A DNA stretch of 64,000 nt from Chloroflexota bacterium (GTDB lineage: Bacteria > Chloroflexota > Anaerolineae > Promineifilales > Promineifilaceae). Below the pieces are notes generated by a model. That model did not search any database. It saw only the letters and a program-made list of their open reading frames with translations, and had not been told where the DNA came from. The stretch lies in NCBI GenBank assembly GCA_014584575.1, contig JACTMP010000029.1, forward strand, positions 1-64,000, read 5' to 3'. The position numbers and the translations under genes were made by a program. This document shows positions 34,193 through 44,015 of this stretch, piece after piece; position 1 is the first letter of the stretch; each line of letters begins with the position of its first letter.

Positions 34193-35365
34193 TCAGGGGA
34201 GTTCTTGCCAGCCCAGCACCCGCGCTCCTGGCGGCAAATGGACGTTGATTTTGGCGGTGAAGTCGGGCGGCACGGTGAGGAAGTAGTCCTCACCAATTCG
34301 ATATAGCAGGTAACGGCCGTCCGGGCTCCATATAGGATCAGCGGGCCGCCACACTGGATCATCGCTATCACCCACATATCTTCCCGTATAATCTATAGAG
34401 ACAACCCAAAGCCCATGTTGGGACCAGTTTTGATCCATTACAGAAAAAGCGACAAATTCTCCATTCGGACTCCACACCGGCGCAGGCCCCCAACTGTCTA
34501 TACCACCCGGTTGATAGGGATGCAATAGATAATCGCTTGCAGTCGTTAGTTCATAGATAACTACTGTTTGCAACGTTTGGCCTGCCTCATCTACTAACCT
34601 GGCCTGCCAGGCCACCTTTTGCCCATCAGGTGACCAAGAGGGACTGCCAGCGCCAATAGATTGGTTTGGTTGCCGCGTTAACAGCGTCAGTAACTCAATT
34701 CCACTTTCCAGATGATACAGCGCCGGTTGCCCATTCACTTCAAAAGCAATTGTCTGACCATCAGGGGAAATAGCCGGCAGAGAGGCGCCTAGTTCTTCTA
34801 CGAGGACGGTGTAATCACCATCAAGGGTAACGGCCGTTATTTGACCAATTTCATAAGCACTATCCGGGATTTGCCGCATAACCAGAAATGTATCTGGCCG
34901 ACTGGGCCACCATTGGGCACAACACTCATTGGCGTCTGGGGTATTGGTCAGGTTTTGCTGGGTATTGGTTTGCAGGTCAGCCAGCCAGATGTCGCCCTCT
35001 TGTTCGTATAAGAGGCGACGGCCGTTCGGTTCCAACACTCCTGACCTATCAAACAACAACTCCGGCTGCCAGTTGGCATTGATATGCCACAGACCTTCAT
35101 CGGTGGTGTACACCATGCCGGGAAACGGCGGTACAGGCGTCGGCGAGGCTATGGGGTCGGGTGGCCAGGGCGTGGTGGTCAGCACGGTGGGATCAAGGGG
35201 TGGTGATGTGGGGGTCGTGTGTGGTGTGGCGGTGGCCGACGGCCGTGCCGCCACCGTCGCCACTTCAAACAAATCGCCGCTGGCCGGTTCCATTTCGCCC
35301 GTTACTGTGCAGGCTGCCAGCAGCACAATCAATCCTGCGGTGAACAAAAGGATAAGTGATTTCAT
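34193..35365 (-). CDS. lipoprotein with TolB-like beta-propeller
   Basis: 390 residues with a lipobox (LIVLLAAC, Cys19) and a Thr/Pro-rich spacer (about 40-80). After it come propeller strands of the TolB/PD40 type: GRRLLYEQEGDIWLADLQTN, ISPDGQTIAFEVNGQPALY, PSWSPDGQKVAWQARLV, WSPNGEFVAFSVMDQNW, WSPDGRYLLYRIG. The S-P-D/N-G signature recurs at least four times. Probably an outward-facing membrane-attached binding or assembly protein. AGGAGGCG precedes the start. Confidence 0.85.
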   Translation of the reverse strand: MKSLILLFTAGLIVLLAACTVTGEMEPASGDLFEVATVAARPSATATPHTTPTSPPLDPTVLTTTPWPPDPIASPTPVPPFPGMVYTTDEGLWHINANWQPELLFDRSGVLEPNGRRLLYEQEGDIWLADLQTNTQQNLTNTPDANECCAQWWPSRPDTFLVMRQIPDSAYEIGQITAVTLDGDYTVLVEELGASLPAISPDGQTIAFEVNGQPALYHLESGIELLTLLTRQPNQSIGAGSPSWSPDGQKVAWQARLVDEAGQTLQTVVIYELTTASDYLLHPYQPGGIDSWGPAPVWSPNGEFVAFSVMDQNWSQHGLWVVSIDYTGRYVGDSDDPVWRPADPIWSPDGRYLLYRIGEDYFLTVPPDFTAKINVHLPPGARVLGWQELP

Positions 35366-35462
35366 CAGACGCCTCCTATGGGTTACGGCCGTGACTATAA
35401 ACCAAAAGGGGCTTGGTGGCTGAACGACTGTGGCCTGTTTACCCTACGAGACCACTATTTTG

Positions 35463-36386
35463 TTAACCAAAACGGGCAAAATCGAGCAGGTCGGCCAGGG
35501 CACAGGTGGCCAGGCCAATGACGTGGTCGCCGCCGCCGTAGTAGACGTAAACCGTGCCGTCCACGACCGGATTGGCGCAGGAAAAGACGACGTTGGGCAC
35601 GTCCCCTTTTAGCTCCCATAGCTCTTGCGGGGCGAAGATGGCCCTTGGCGGCCGGTTGATAATCCGGGTCGGATCAGCCAGATCTACCAGCAGCACGCCA
35701 AATTTGTAAATGTGGTCGTCGTCGTAGCCATGATTCAACAGCAGCCAGCCATGTTCGGTCTCAATGGGCACGCCGTTGCTGCCCACACTCTTGCGGTCCC
35801 AGGCGTTTGTTTCGTCCGCGCGCGGGCCATACAGCAGCGCCATTTCCTCTTCCGGCCAGGTGAGCAGATCGTCGGAATAGGCAATCCAGACGTTGGGCCA
35901 GCGGCGGTGCAGGGCGGCGTAACGGCCGTTCAGCCGGCGCGGAAACAGCACGTGATCCTTGTTGTCCTCGCCGCGCACAATCGGCCCCAGCCGCTGCCAG
36001 GTGATACCGTTGTCGCTGACGGCAATCATGGGCAGGATGCCGCCGCCGGCATGGGTAGGCTGTGCGCCGCTGAAGTCACGGCCGTAAGCGGTGTAGGTCA
36101 TATGAAAACGGCCGTCCAGCCATACCACGCGCGGGTCTTCCACCCCCCGTGAATCCGTGCCATCAACCGGAGCTAAAACCGGTTCGCGCAGCCGGTTCCA
36201 GTGCAGGCCATCTTCACTGACGGCGTAACCAATGCGGCTGACCCAATCCAAACCCTGCGCCCGGTACCACATGTGAAACAGGCCGTTGTGGTGCAGCACG
36301 GCCGGGTTAAAGACGTTGTAACATTCCCAGGTAGAGGTGGGGTCTGGCAGTAAAAGGGGACTGGCGGGATGTCGTTTCAACTGCAT
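35463..36386 (-). CDS. GH130-type beta-mannoside phosphorylase or relative
   Basis: 307 residues from ATG at 36386. Five-bladed propeller glycosidase features: [59 protein letters not shown] (the VEDPR stretch that holds the proposed acid Asp in GH130), [19 protein letters not shown] and [17 protein letters not shown] near the end. GH130 enzymes phosphorolyse beta-mannosides, giving alpha-mannose-1-phosphate; some members are hydrolases, so activity is not certain. Last gene of the LacI-led sugar operon, 88 bp after DUF624. Confidence 0.88.
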   Translation of the reverse strand: MQLKRHPASPLLLPDPTSTWECYNVFNPAVLHHNGLFHMWYRAQGLDWVSRIGYAVSEDGLHWNRLREPVLAPVDGTDSRGVEDPRVVWLDGRFHMTYTAYGRDFSGAQPTHAGGGILPMIAVSDNGITWQRLGPIVRGEDNKDHVLFPRRLNGRYAALHRRWPNVWIAYSDDLLTWPEEEMALLYGPRADETNAWDRKSVGSNGVPIETEHGWLLLNHGYDDDHIYKFGVLLVDLADPTRIINRPPRAIFAPQELWELKGDVPNVVFSCANPVVDGTVYVYYGGGDHVIGLATCALADLLDFARFG

Positions 36387-36473
36387 TGAGATTCTCACAA
36401 AGCATGGAATTTTGGGAGACGATAAGACGTGAAACGTGACGGTTCTTTGGTCACGCATCACGTTTCATGAGCG

Positions 36474-37112
36474 TTAAACCATCCGTCCCAGCCGGTTCAG
36501 AACGGCATGGTTGGCTATCAGGGCCACCAGAATGCCGCCGGCGGCCATGATCACCAGGAAGAACAGGGTGCTGACCAGCAGCACCAGGACAATGGCAGCC
36601 AGCAGCGCCAGGGAAAAACCGATGTTGTGGCCAAGCATGACGGCCGCATTCCGCCAGGCCAGGCGCAGCGACGGCCGTTCCTGTTCAAAGAGAAAAGGCA
36701 GGGCATACAACTGCAAAAAGAGCCAGATCACCAGCACCGTCAGGTAAAAGCCTTGAGCGAAGCGGGCCAACGGTGACTGGCTAAACCGGCCGGTCAGGAC
36801 CATGTCGCCCCAGAGAAAGAGGGCAACGGCCGCTGTGACCAGCCCCCAACGCCAGGCCAGGCCGAAATAGCGGCGCAGGGCGAAGAAGAAGTCGCTGATT
36901 TCCGTTACTTCGCCGTGCGCCTTGCGGTTGCCCACATAAAAGAGGGCCACGGCTGCCGGTGGGGCGGTGACGATCAGCACGGTCAAAATCAACCAGAGCA
37001 AGTTGACTACGGCCGTAACGAACAAATCATCAGCCGCATCGCGCAGCGCCGCCCGGATAATAGCACCTACACCTGGAGAGGTACGGCCGTCTTCCATTAC
37101 TGTTGTACGCAT
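36474..37112 (-). CDS. DUF624 / YesL-like membrane protein
   Basis: 212 residues with about five membrane helices (FVTAVVNLLWLILTVLIVTAPPAAVALFYV, WGLVTAAVALFLWGD, YLTVLVIWLFLQLYALPFLF, IGFSLALLAAIVLVLLVSTLFF). This matches the DUF624 family, which is repeatedly found beside CUT1 sugar ABC genes (YesL in Bacillus). Its role is unknown. GGAGAGG precedes the ATG. It follows the MalG-like permease after about 84 bp filled by an inverted AATCTCCC array. Confidence 0.85.
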   Translation of the reverse strand: MRTTVMEDGRTSPGVGAIIRAALRDAADDLFVTAVVNLLWLILTVLIVTAPPAAVALFYVGNRKAHGEVTEISDFFFALRRYFGLAWRWGLVTAAVALFLWGDMVLTGRFSQSPLARFAQGFYLTVLVIWLFLQLYALPFLFEQERPSLRLAWRNAAVMLGHNIGFSLALLAAIVLVLLVSTLFFLVIMAAGGILVALIANHAVLNRLGRMV

Positions 37113-37129
37113 CTTTTCCTCTCCTTAAC

Positions 37130-37195
37130 ACTGGGAGATTGAGAGATTGGGAGATTGCTCGCTCTCTTAATCTCCCAATCTCTTAATCTCATTTT
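37130..37195. repeat. inverted array of GGGAGATTGAGAGATT / AATCTCCCAATCTC units
   Basis: CTGGGAGATTGAGAGATTGGGAGATTG, a short CTCGCTCT centre, then TTAATCTCCCAATCTCTTAATCTCA. A strong slipped hairpin between the MalG-like permease and DUF624. On the + strand it is followed by TTTTATT. Confidence 0.85.
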
Positions 37196-37196
37196 A

Positions 37197-38105
37197 TTAT
37201 CCCTTCACCCCCGCATAAGACACACCCTCAATGTAATAACGGCTGAAGAAGAAGAACAAGATCAAAATGGGAATCGCGTTAAACATCGCTCCCACCAGGA
37301 TCAGGTTGTAGTTGGATTCATATTGGCTGCTAAACGATGCCAGAGCCACATTTAATACCCACATGCGCGGTGCATTCAGATATAGCAGCGGTGTCAGGAA
37401 ATTGTTCCACATCGCCTGAAATTGCAGGATGAACACCGTCAGCAGCGCTGGCCGGGCCAGCGGCAGCAGTACGTCCTTATAAATCTGGAAACGGGTAGCG
37501 CCATCCATAAAAGCAGCCTCTTCCAGATCACGGGGTATGGCCTTGAAAAACTGTGTCAGGATAAAAATGCTGCCTGCGCTCACCAGGCCCGGCAAGATCA
37601 GCGACCAGTACGTGTTCAGCAACTGTAATTTGGCCATCAAGACAAAGGCCGGAACGAGCGTAACGGCACCGGGAACCATCATCGTGCCCAGCATGAAGGC
37701 AAAAACAACGTTCTGGCCGGCAAATTTCATGCGGGCAAAGGCGTAGGCGGCCATCGAGCAGAATATCACCTGGGCCACGGCAATAGTGACCGAGAGGAAA
37801 GCAGTGTTAAACAGCCAGCGCGGGAACGTGCCTCCCTGGCCGAAGTCGGCATTCCATACGCGCTCCCAGTTGCCGGATAACCATTGGGAAGGCAGCAGTT
37901 GGGGGGGATAAGCGATAATCTCTGCGCCTGTCTTGAAGGTGCCCAGGAAGGCCAGGATGAATGGGGTGAACATGACCAGGCCGATGAGGACAACGGCCGT
38001 GTACCGCACCACTCGCCCCACATAATAGCGCGCCGGTTTACGCGGCCGGTTTTCCGTTACCACCTGGCTCCGTACCGGCGTTGCCGGATTACTTGTTGTT
38101 GCCAT
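37197..38105 (-). CDS. sugar ABC transporter permease, MalG type (CUT1)
   Basis: 302 residues, six membrane helices. The inner-membrane EAA loop that contacts the ATPase is EEAAFMDGATRFQIYKDVLLPLARP (about residues 195-220). GGAGG precedes the start. It pairs with the MalF-type permease 50 bp upstream and the lipoprotein binding protein before that. No ATPase gene is in the operon, so it presumably shares an MsmK/UgpC-type ATPase encoded elsewhere, as many CUT1 systems do. Confidence 0.95.
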   Translation of the reverse strand: MATTSNPATPVRSQVVTENRPRKPARYYVGRVVRYTAVVLIGLVMFTPFILAFLGTFKTGAEIIAYPPQLLPSQWLSGNWERVWNADFGQGGTFPRWLFNTAFLSVTIAVAQVIFCSMAAYAFARMKFAGQNVVFAFMLGTMMVPGAVTLVPAFVLMAKLQLLNTYWSLILPGLVSAGSIFILTQFFKAIPRDLEEAAFMDGATRFQIYKDVLLPLARPALLTVFILQFQAMWNNFLTPLLYLNAPRMWVLNVALASFSSQYESNYNLILVGAMFNAIPILILFFFFSRYYIEGVSYAGVKG

Positions 38106-38155
38106 TACTCATTTCCTCCACAGCGTAGCGCGATTTGCCAGATCGCGTTACGCTT

Positions 38156-39391
38156 TTAGTAAAGTTGCGTCCCGCGTTCCACAATGCGGCGTTGCAGATA
38201 GGTGATAATGAAAATGATCACCGCCAGGATGAAGGCCAACGCTGAACCATATCCCATCTCAATCGGCCCCAGCCGGCCCAGGGCGCGGGTAAACACCTCG
38301 TAAACCGGCGTCAGGGTTGTGCCCAATGGGCCGCCGGACGTGGCCAGGTATACCTGGTCAAAAACTTGCAGCGTGCCAATCGTGCCTAACACCAGCACCA
38401 GCACAATAATGGGTCGCAGCAGGGGTAGGGTCACTTTCCAAAACTGCTGCCAGCCGCTGGCGCCATCAATCGCCGCCGCCTCATACACCACCGGGTTGAT
38501 GTCTTGCAAGGCGGCCAGGAACATAATCATAAAGGTCGGCACGGTGGTAAAGATGTTCATGGCCATCAGGGACATCAAGGCGATGCTGGGACCGCGCAAA
38601 TACCAATACTCCGGGGGAATGCTCGTCCCAAACCAGGCAGCCATGATTTGGAAAAGTCCGCGCGGGTCGCCCAGCCAATCTATGGGCGCCCAGGTCAGGC
38701 CAAACCAGCCCAGGAAGGTGGCAATCCAGTAATTGATATAGCCGGTTTTCAGGTAGAGCCAGACAAAGATGAGGGTAATGACGACGGAGGAAGTGACGCT
38801 GGGCGCATAGAAGATGGTGCGGAAGAATTGCTTGAAGCGCATGGGGGCGTTCAGCAGCACCGCCAGGGCAATGGCCAGCGCCGTTTGGGTAAAAGTGACG
38901 ATCAAGGCGAACCAGAACACGTTGTAAAGGGATTGGATGAAGGTACGGGTCGTGAAAGCGCGCCGGTAATTATCCAGGCCAACCCACTCTGGTTCGGTAA
39001 AAATGCCATATTTGGTAAAGGAAATGTAGAAGGCAAACATCAAGACGCCTACGGTAAAGGTGAGCGTAACCAGCAAGTAGGGCAGGATGAAGCCATAACC
39101 GGCCAACAATTCTTTGCGCTGGCCCGGCTTATCCCAGGCGCGGCGCACGGCGCGGGCGGCGTAGAGACCAATAATGACGCTGACGACGCCAACGGCCGCT
39201 AAAAAGGGTACGGCCGTCAGGCGCACCTGCTCCAGATAAAGCTCCAGGCTGCGGGCGATCAGCGGGTTCGTTTTCACCGGGGCGTTGGCCAGCGCAATGA
39301 CCATCAGCACGATCACAACCAGGGCAAAAGCGATGAGAGCGGCCGCGTTGGCCCGCCCACTCACTTTCGGGCGCGTTGGTTGAGCTTGCAT
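38156..39391 (-). CDS. sugar ABC transporter permease, MalF type (CUT1)
   Basis: 411 residues. The first about 100 carry two extra hydrophobic segments (AALIAFALVVIVLMVIALA; TAVPFLAAVGVVSVIIGLYAA), then the regular six-helix permease with the EAA loop YEAAAIDGASGWQQFWKVTLPLLRP. A long periplasmic stretch (about 215-290, with WAPIDWLGDPRGLFQ) resembles other MalF-like proteins. AGGAGGT precedes the ATG. The binding protein gene upstream is separated by a stem-loop. Confidence 0.95.
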   Translation of the reverse strand: MQAQPTRPKVSGRANAAALIAFALVVIVLMVIALANAPVKTNPLIARSLELYLEQVRLTAVPFLAAVGVVSVIIGLYAARAVRRAWDKPGQRKELLAGYGFILPYLLVTLTFTVGVLMFAFYISFTKYGIFTEPEWVGLDNYRRAFTTRTFIQSLYNVFWFALIVTFTQTALAIALAVLLNAPMRFKQFFRTIFYAPSVTSSVVITLIFVWLYLKTGYINYWIATFLGWFGLTWAPIDWLGDPRGLFQIMAAWFGTSIPPEYWYLRGPSIALMSLMAMNIFTTVPTFMIMFLAALQDINPVVYEAAAIDGASGWQQFWKVTLPLLRPIIVLVLVLGTIGTLQVFDQVYLATSGGPLGTTLTPVYEVFTRALGRLGPIEMGYGSALAFILAVIIFIITYLQRRIVERGTQLY

Positions 39392-39411
39392 AAACCACCT
39401 CCTGAGGAGGC

Positions 39412-39447
39412 AATGGGGTAACTGTCTCCTGACACAGTTACCCCATT
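39412..39447 (-). other. stem-loop between binding-protein and permease genes
   Basis: AATGGGGTAACTG and CAGTTACCCCATT form a perfect 13-bp stem with a 10-nt loop. Placed between the substrate-binding protein gene and the first permease gene; hairpins here are known in other sugar ABC operons to raise binding-protein mRNA over permease mRNA. Confidence 0.75.
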
Positions 39448-39460
39448 ACTCAATACATAG

Positions 39461-40828
39461 CTACTGCACTTCGTCCAAAGCTGCCTGCGCTTCCTGCTGC
39501 GCCTGGGCAAAGGCCTGGTCTACGTCCTGGTCGCCCAGGAAGATGCGTTCCAATGCCTGGCTGACGGCGTCATTCACGCGGCCCGTGTTTGGCCCCCAGT
39601 AAGCGACGCGGCTGTCTGGCAGCAGTCCACCTTCGGCAATGGCTTTGTCGTTTTCATCCTGTACCAGGTCAGCCTGGTCGGGGTGGGTGCTGTAGGCAAA
39701 GCCCGTTTGCACAATTTCCCCCTGATTCTCGCGGCCGGTCACAAAGATGGCAAAGGCCGCAGCCGCCCGCGGGTATTGGGTAAAGGCATTGACGCCAATG
39801 GCGTTGGTGAAGATAACGTCGGCGCGATTAGCCGGCCCTTGAGGCAGGAGGACGGCGCGCCATTCCACGTCGGGGTACTCCGTGCGCATGTAGTTGACCA
39901 TCCAGCCGCCTTCCAGCGTCATGCCTGCCAGCTCCTTGCCAATGGCTTCGCCACACCAGCCGGCGCCCAGGTCAGACGGCCGTTGCAGGCTGCCTTCCTG
40001 GAACATCTCCAACTGCATGGCTGCCATCTCTTTCACTTCTGGTGTGTCCAGGGTGGCGGTGGTGTAATCCTCGGTGGCATAGGCGCCGCCATTGGAGAAC
40101 GCCCAGGGGGCAAAGCGCGCCCAATCCGAACCCTGGCAATACCCGGCATAGTCTGTGTTTTCGGCAATGGTTTGAGCTGCGGCGCGTAAATCATCCCAGG
40201 TCCAATCGGCCGTTGGCTCGTCTATACCCGCTTCGGCAAACGCTTCCGGCAGGTAGATCAGGCCCAACGTGCCCCAATCTTTGGGCAGGCCATACGTTTG
40301 CCCGTCCAGCGTGAAGATGGTGAGCAGGGGGGCGATGAAATCATCGCGGCTGCCGCCAGCCTCGGCCATGTACTCATCCAGCGGTAATAACTGGCCATTT
40401 ACGGCAAAAGCGGTCATCAGCTGATCATCCACATAGAAAACGTCCGGGGCCGTGCCACCGGCCATAGCGGCTTTCATTTTGTCCTGAAAGGCATCGGGAA
40501 CGGGTTCGTAGTTGACGCTAACGGCCGGGCACACTTCCTGGAAGCGTGTAATGGAATCCCGGTACACTTGCTGTTCTGTTTCATTGCCCCAGCCAGAGAA
40601 TGTGATGGCGGCGCCATCTTCCACGTTCATAAAACAATCCCCCATTGCTTCTCCTGCTTCCGCTTCGGTGGCCGACGTCGCCGCCGGAGCTACAGTCGTT
40701 GCATCCATTTGGGCTTCGCCCGCGGCTGGTTCTGCTGTGCCTGCTCCCTCCTGGCCACCACCGCCACAGGCGGCCAACATGACGCCCAGCAGCAACACCA
40801 CAATTATCGTAAACCAATAACGTTTCAT
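39461..40828 (-). CDS. sugar ABC transporter substrate-binding lipoprotein (CUT1)
   Basis: 455 residues from ATG at 40828 with GAAGGAGAAGG upstream. The lipobox is LGVMLAAC (Cys21). The mature part begins with low-complexity Ala/Thr/Glu residues, then a family-1 solute-binding fold: AITFSGWGNETEQQVYRDSITRF, PDVFYVDDQLMTAFAVNGQLLPL, YGLPKDWGTLGLIYLPEAF, and GMTLEGGWMVNYMR. It should capture an oligosaccharide for the two permeases downstream. Specificity cannot be read from sequence; the operon's phosphorylases suggest alpha-glucosides or beta-mannosides. Confidence 0.95.
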   Translation of the reverse strand: MKRYWFTIIVVLLLGVMLAACGGGGQEGAGTAEPAAGEAQMDATTVAPAATSATEAEAGEAMGDCFMNVEDGAAITFSGWGNETEQQVYRDSITRFQEVCPAVSVNYEPVPDAFQDKMKAAMAGGTAPDVFYVDDQLMTAFAVNGQLLPLDEYMAEAGGSRDDFIAPLLTIFTLDGQTYGLPKDWGTLGLIYLPEAFAEAGIDEPTADWTWDDLRAAAQTIAENTDYAGYCQGSDWARFAPWAFSNGGAYATEDYTTATLDTPEVKEMAAMQLEMFQEGSLQRPSDLGAGWCGEAIGKELAGMTLEGGWMVNYMRTEYPDVEWRAVLLPQGPANRADVIFTNAIGVNAFTQYPRAAAAFAIFVTGRENQGEIVQTGFAYSTHPDQADLVQDENDKAIAEGGLLPDSRVAYWGPNTGRVNDAVSQALERIFLGDQDVDQAFAQAQQEAQAALDEVQ

Positions 40829-40856
40829 GGTTCCTTCTCCTTCATAATGGTTTGCG

Positions 40857-40885
40857 GTAGAGACGTTGCATTGCAACGTCTCTAC
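40857..40885. repeat. 14-bp perfect inverted repeat GTAGAGACGTTGCA
   Basis: GTAGAGACGTTGCA, one T, then TGCAACGTCTCTAC. It lies in the 268-bp gap between the GH65 fusion and the binding-protein gene. The rest of this gap holds no gene I can support. The element resembles a repeat widespread in environmental bacteria, so it is probably not an operator. Confidence 0.75.
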
Positions 40886-41096
40886 AAGGTTATTAAGGTT
40901 TTGAAGGTGCAAGCCCCGGCATTCCTGGTGTTCGCTGCTATAATCCTGCCGGGACGTCACCGTCTCCTGGGCCGGTCTGTTCATTCCTGCCTTGCCGGGT
41001 GCGATTGGACAGTCCGGCCTACCCGGTCAACTTTTGGTTCGTGGTAACGGCTTTAGCCGGTTCTCCCTGCTAAAGCGGGTACTAGAAACCTTTGCC

Positions 41097-44000
41097 TTAT
41101 TCGTGCCGTATCATCACCTCCTTTTCTTCGCCTCCTTTGCGTTGAATATCTACCTGCCGCTGCTCTCCCTGGTACTGGTAACGAAAAGCCAGGCGCTGCC
41201 AGTGAGCGGGCAGGCGTGGTTGCACCACCGGACCAACGGCCGTCAGGCGCAAACCGGCAAAACCAAAAGCAATTGCCTGCCACACGCCACCCAATGAGGC
41301 GGCGTGGATACCATCGCCAGCGTTACCACGCACATCACCCAGATCAGCCAGGCAGGCCAGCATAAAGTGCTCATATGCCTCGTCCGGTCGTTCCATTTCG
41401 CAGGCGGCCCAGGCGTGAAAACTGGGGCCAAGTGAGGAGCCATAACGATGGTCGGTAATAGGCATATACCGGTCCCAGTTGGCGCGCCATACCGTGCGGT
41501 CGAATTGGTCGCGGAACAGGCAAAGCAGCATGATTACGTCTGCCTGTTTAAGGATCTGGCGCGCATTAGCCCCTTCGATGCCAAATATGATTTGCAGCGA
41601 TTTGTCGGCGTTGGCGATGAACGCAGGCTCAACCGGCTCTCGTTCAAAAAAACCCTCAAACTGCTCGATGATGTGTGTCTCCGGGTCATACAAAAAGATG
41701 AGATGGTTGATCACATCCTGCCAGTGAGCATAGGCTGATTCTGACAGCTCCAGGCGTTGTTCCAGTTCGGCCGCTTTCTGGGGGTGCTGTTCGTGCAGCC
41801 AGGCGCGGATGCCCAACGCCGTTTGCAGATGCCAGCGGCACATGAAGTTGGTAAAGCTGTTGTTGTCTACGTGGTCGTGGTATTCGTCTGGGCCGATGAC
41901 ATCCCGGATAGCATAACGACGGATACCATTGACTTCCTCTGGCTCGGCGCGGCTGGCCCAAAAGCGGGCGGTGTCCAGAATCATCTCTGCGCCATAATCG
42001 CCTATAAAATCATTATCGCCGGTGACGCGCCAATATTGCATGATAGCGTAAGCTATGTCCGCGGAAATGTGAATCTGAATGTCACCTGTCCAGATACGCA
42101 CCAGCTTTTTAGGATCGCTGAAGTGAGGTACCCAGGTGGGCGTCACTTCGTCGCCGGTGGCCGCGCTTTCCCAGGCATACTGCGCGCCGGTGAAGCCGTT
42201 GGCCGCCGCTTTGCGCCGGGCGCCGTCCAGGGTGTGGTAACGATAGAGCAGCATGTTCCGGGCAATGTGCGGGTGGGTGTGGCTGAAAAAGGGCAGCATA
42301 AAGATTTCGGTATCCCAAAAGACGTGGCCGGCATAGCCGTAACCGCTGAGGGTCTTGGCGCCGATGCTGGCTCGTTCGTCTTGCTGGGGGGCGGCGGCCA
42401 AAAGCTGGAACAGGTTATAGCGCACGGCTTGTTGCGCTTCGTCATCTCCTTCTATAAGCACATCGCTTTGCTGCCACAGGTACGCCCAGGCGGCCAGGTG
42501 GGCGAATTTGAGAGTGTCATAGCTCTGGCCTTGCAGTTGGGCCAGGGCACGGCCGTACACCGTCCCCGTTTCGCTATCTTCCCCAGTCATCGCATCCCGG
42601 CTGGTGGTAAAACTCACCAGCTTGTCTACCTGCCAGGTGTGGCCGGCCAGCAGTTCGTGCGCCACCTGGAAACGGGGCTGGCCGGGGCATGGCTGGCAGA
42701 CAACGGCCGTTTCCGACGCAGCCTGTAGCATAGCGGCCGTGCCCAGTTCAATCTGGCTCTCGTTGGTGCGGCTGTGCAGCCAAATGGCGTCGCTTTCAGC
42801 TTCTCCCTGGCCCAGATGTTCCCAATGGCGCAAATAAATTTTGCTGCCGTCGTCACCGTTGGTGACGTGGCCGTTGATGCCGGTTTCGATGGTCAGATGG
42901 CAGGGCTGGTTAACGGCTGTGACCAGCAGCCGCCACGCTCCCACATGTGGTTGGGCATAGCTGAGAAAGCGCTCCAACAGCAGATCTAGTACCACCCCAT
43001 CGGGGGATTGCCAGCGCACCTGCCGCTGCAAAACGCCCTGGCGCAGGTCCAGCCGCCGCTGAAAATGAAGGACAGTGCCCTGATCCAGGCGAAAGCGACG
43101 GCCGTTTACCTGTAGGGAGAGGTCAAACCAGCCGGGCAAGTTAACCAGCGCCGTGAAGACTACCGGCGTCTTGTCGTAAAGGCCATGGGCAAACGTAGTT
43201 GCCACCTCGCCGGGATACCCTTCTTCAAAGCTGCCCCGGCTGGCGAAGTAGCCATTGCCCAGCGTAAAAACCGTTTCCTGGTGCCGCTGCTGCGCCGGGT
43301 CAAACTGCTCTTGCCACACCGACCAGGTGAGATCAGGCCGCATCATTGCCTGCAAATGGTACAGGGTGAGGCCATCCAGACTTTCCTTCCGGGCAAAATG
43401 GCGGTGGTGCAGCGGCGCCTCGGTAAAACGTTCGGCCGGGCCTAAAGCTAAGGCAGGCATACCGGCGGCCAGGGCAGCCTCAATGCCGGCGGCGGCGTCT
43501 TCTACCACCAGGCAGTAGGCGGGCGGCACGTTCAGTTGGGCGGCAGCGTAGCGGAAGAGATCGGGCGCAGGTTTGGGGCGGGGTACGCTGTTGCCGTCCG
43601 CCAGCGCTGCCAGACGCCGGGCAATGCCCAGGCTTTGCACCACGTCCGGCGCGTTGCGGCTGGCGGAGGCAATGGCATAAGGAATGAGGGCGGCGTCTAG
43701 TTCGTCCAGTAGAGAAGCCACACCTGGCAGCAAATCGTCCGGGCTGATCTGGCTGAGCATTTCCCGGTAATAGCTATTTTTGCGGGCCATCATTTCGGCC
43801 ACTTTTTCGGGGGGAAAGTCACGGCCGTCTAAAATAATCGCCAACGATTCCCGCCGCGACACGCCTCTCAGCCGCTCGTTCACGGCCCGGTCAAAGGGCA
43901 GCCCTTCTTCGTCGGCCAGCCGCTGCCAGGCGCGGTAATGGTATTCGGCCGTGTCCGTAATGACGCCATCTAAATCGAATATCACTGCCTGTAAAGACAT
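41097..44000 (-). CDS. beta-phosphoglucomutase fused to GH65 alpha-glucoside phosphorylase
   Basis: 967 residues. Residues 1-220 are a complete HAD beta-phosphoglucomutase: VIFDLDGVITDTAEYHYRAW (nucleophile and acid Asp), SRRESL, IASASRNAP, PRPKPAPDLF, VVEDAAAGIEAALAAG. The rest (about 225-967) is GH65: beta-sandwich, then the catalytic barrel with DVIGPDEYHDHVDNNSF (general acid Glu) and phosphate-binding HAASLGGVWQAI near the C-terminus. GH65 phosphorolyses alpha-glucosides such as maltose, trehalose, kojibiose or nigerose to beta-glucose-1-phosphate, and the fused mutase makes glucose-6-phosphate. The two activities are usually neighbouring genes; here they are one chain. AGGAAAAG precedes the start. 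Confidence 0.94.
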   Translation of the reverse strand: MSLQAVIFDLDGVITDTAEYHYRAWQRLADEEGLPFDRAVNERLRGVSRRESLAIILDGRDFPPEKVAEMMARKNSYYREMLSQISPDDLLPGVASLLDELDAALIPYAIASASRNAPDVVQSLGIARRLAALADGNSVPRPKPAPDLFRYAAAQLNVPPAYCLVVEDAAAGIEAALAAGMPALALGPAERFTEAPLHHRHFARKESLDGLTLYHLQAMMRPDLTWSVWQEQFDPAQQRHQETVFTLGNGYFASRGSFEEGYPGEVATTFAHGLYDKTPVVFTALVNLPGWFDLSLQVNGRRFRLDQGTVLHFQRRLDLRQGVLQRQVRWQSPDGVVLDLLLERFLSYAQPHVGAWRLLVTAVNQPCHLTIETGINGHVTNGDDGSKIYLRHWEHLGQGEAESDAIWLHSRTNESQIELGTAAMLQAASETAVVCQPCPGQPRFQVAHELLAGHTWQVDKLVSFTTSRDAMTGEDSETGTVYGRALAQLQGQSYDTLKFAHLAAWAYLWQQSDVLIEGDDEAQQAVRYNLFQLLAAAPQQDERASIGAKTLSGYGYAGHVFWDTEIFMLPFFSHTHPHIARNMLLYRYHTLDGARRKAAANGFTGAQYAWESAATGDEVTPTWVPHFSDPKKLVRIWTGDIQIHISADIAYAIMQYWRVTGDNDFIGDYGAEMILDTARFWASRAEPEEVNGIRRYAIRDVIGPDEYHDHVDNNSFTNFMCRWHLQTALGIRAWLHEQHPQKAAELEQRLELSESAYAHWQDVINHLIFLYDPETHIIEQFEGFFEREPVEPAFIANADKSLQIIFGIEGANARQILKQADVIMLLCLFRDQFDRTVWRANWDRYMPITDHRYGSSLGPSFHAWAACEMERPDEAYEHFMLACLADLGDVRGNAGDGIHAASLGGVWQAIAFGFAGLRLTAVGPVVQPRLPAHWQRLAFRYQYQGEQRQVDIQRKGGEEKEVMIRHE

Positions 44001-44015
44001 CTAGCTTTTCCTGTT

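Noticed and set aside
40857..40885. GTAGAGACGTTGCA palindrome as a second operator for the sugar regulator
   Set aside because: It does not match CGAACGTTCG and looks like a dispersed repeat, so regulation from it is not supported.
41757..42728. 323-residue plus-strand frame opposite the GH65 fusion
   Set aside because: Shadow of a catalytic-domain coding stretch with clear GH65 motifs on the other strand.
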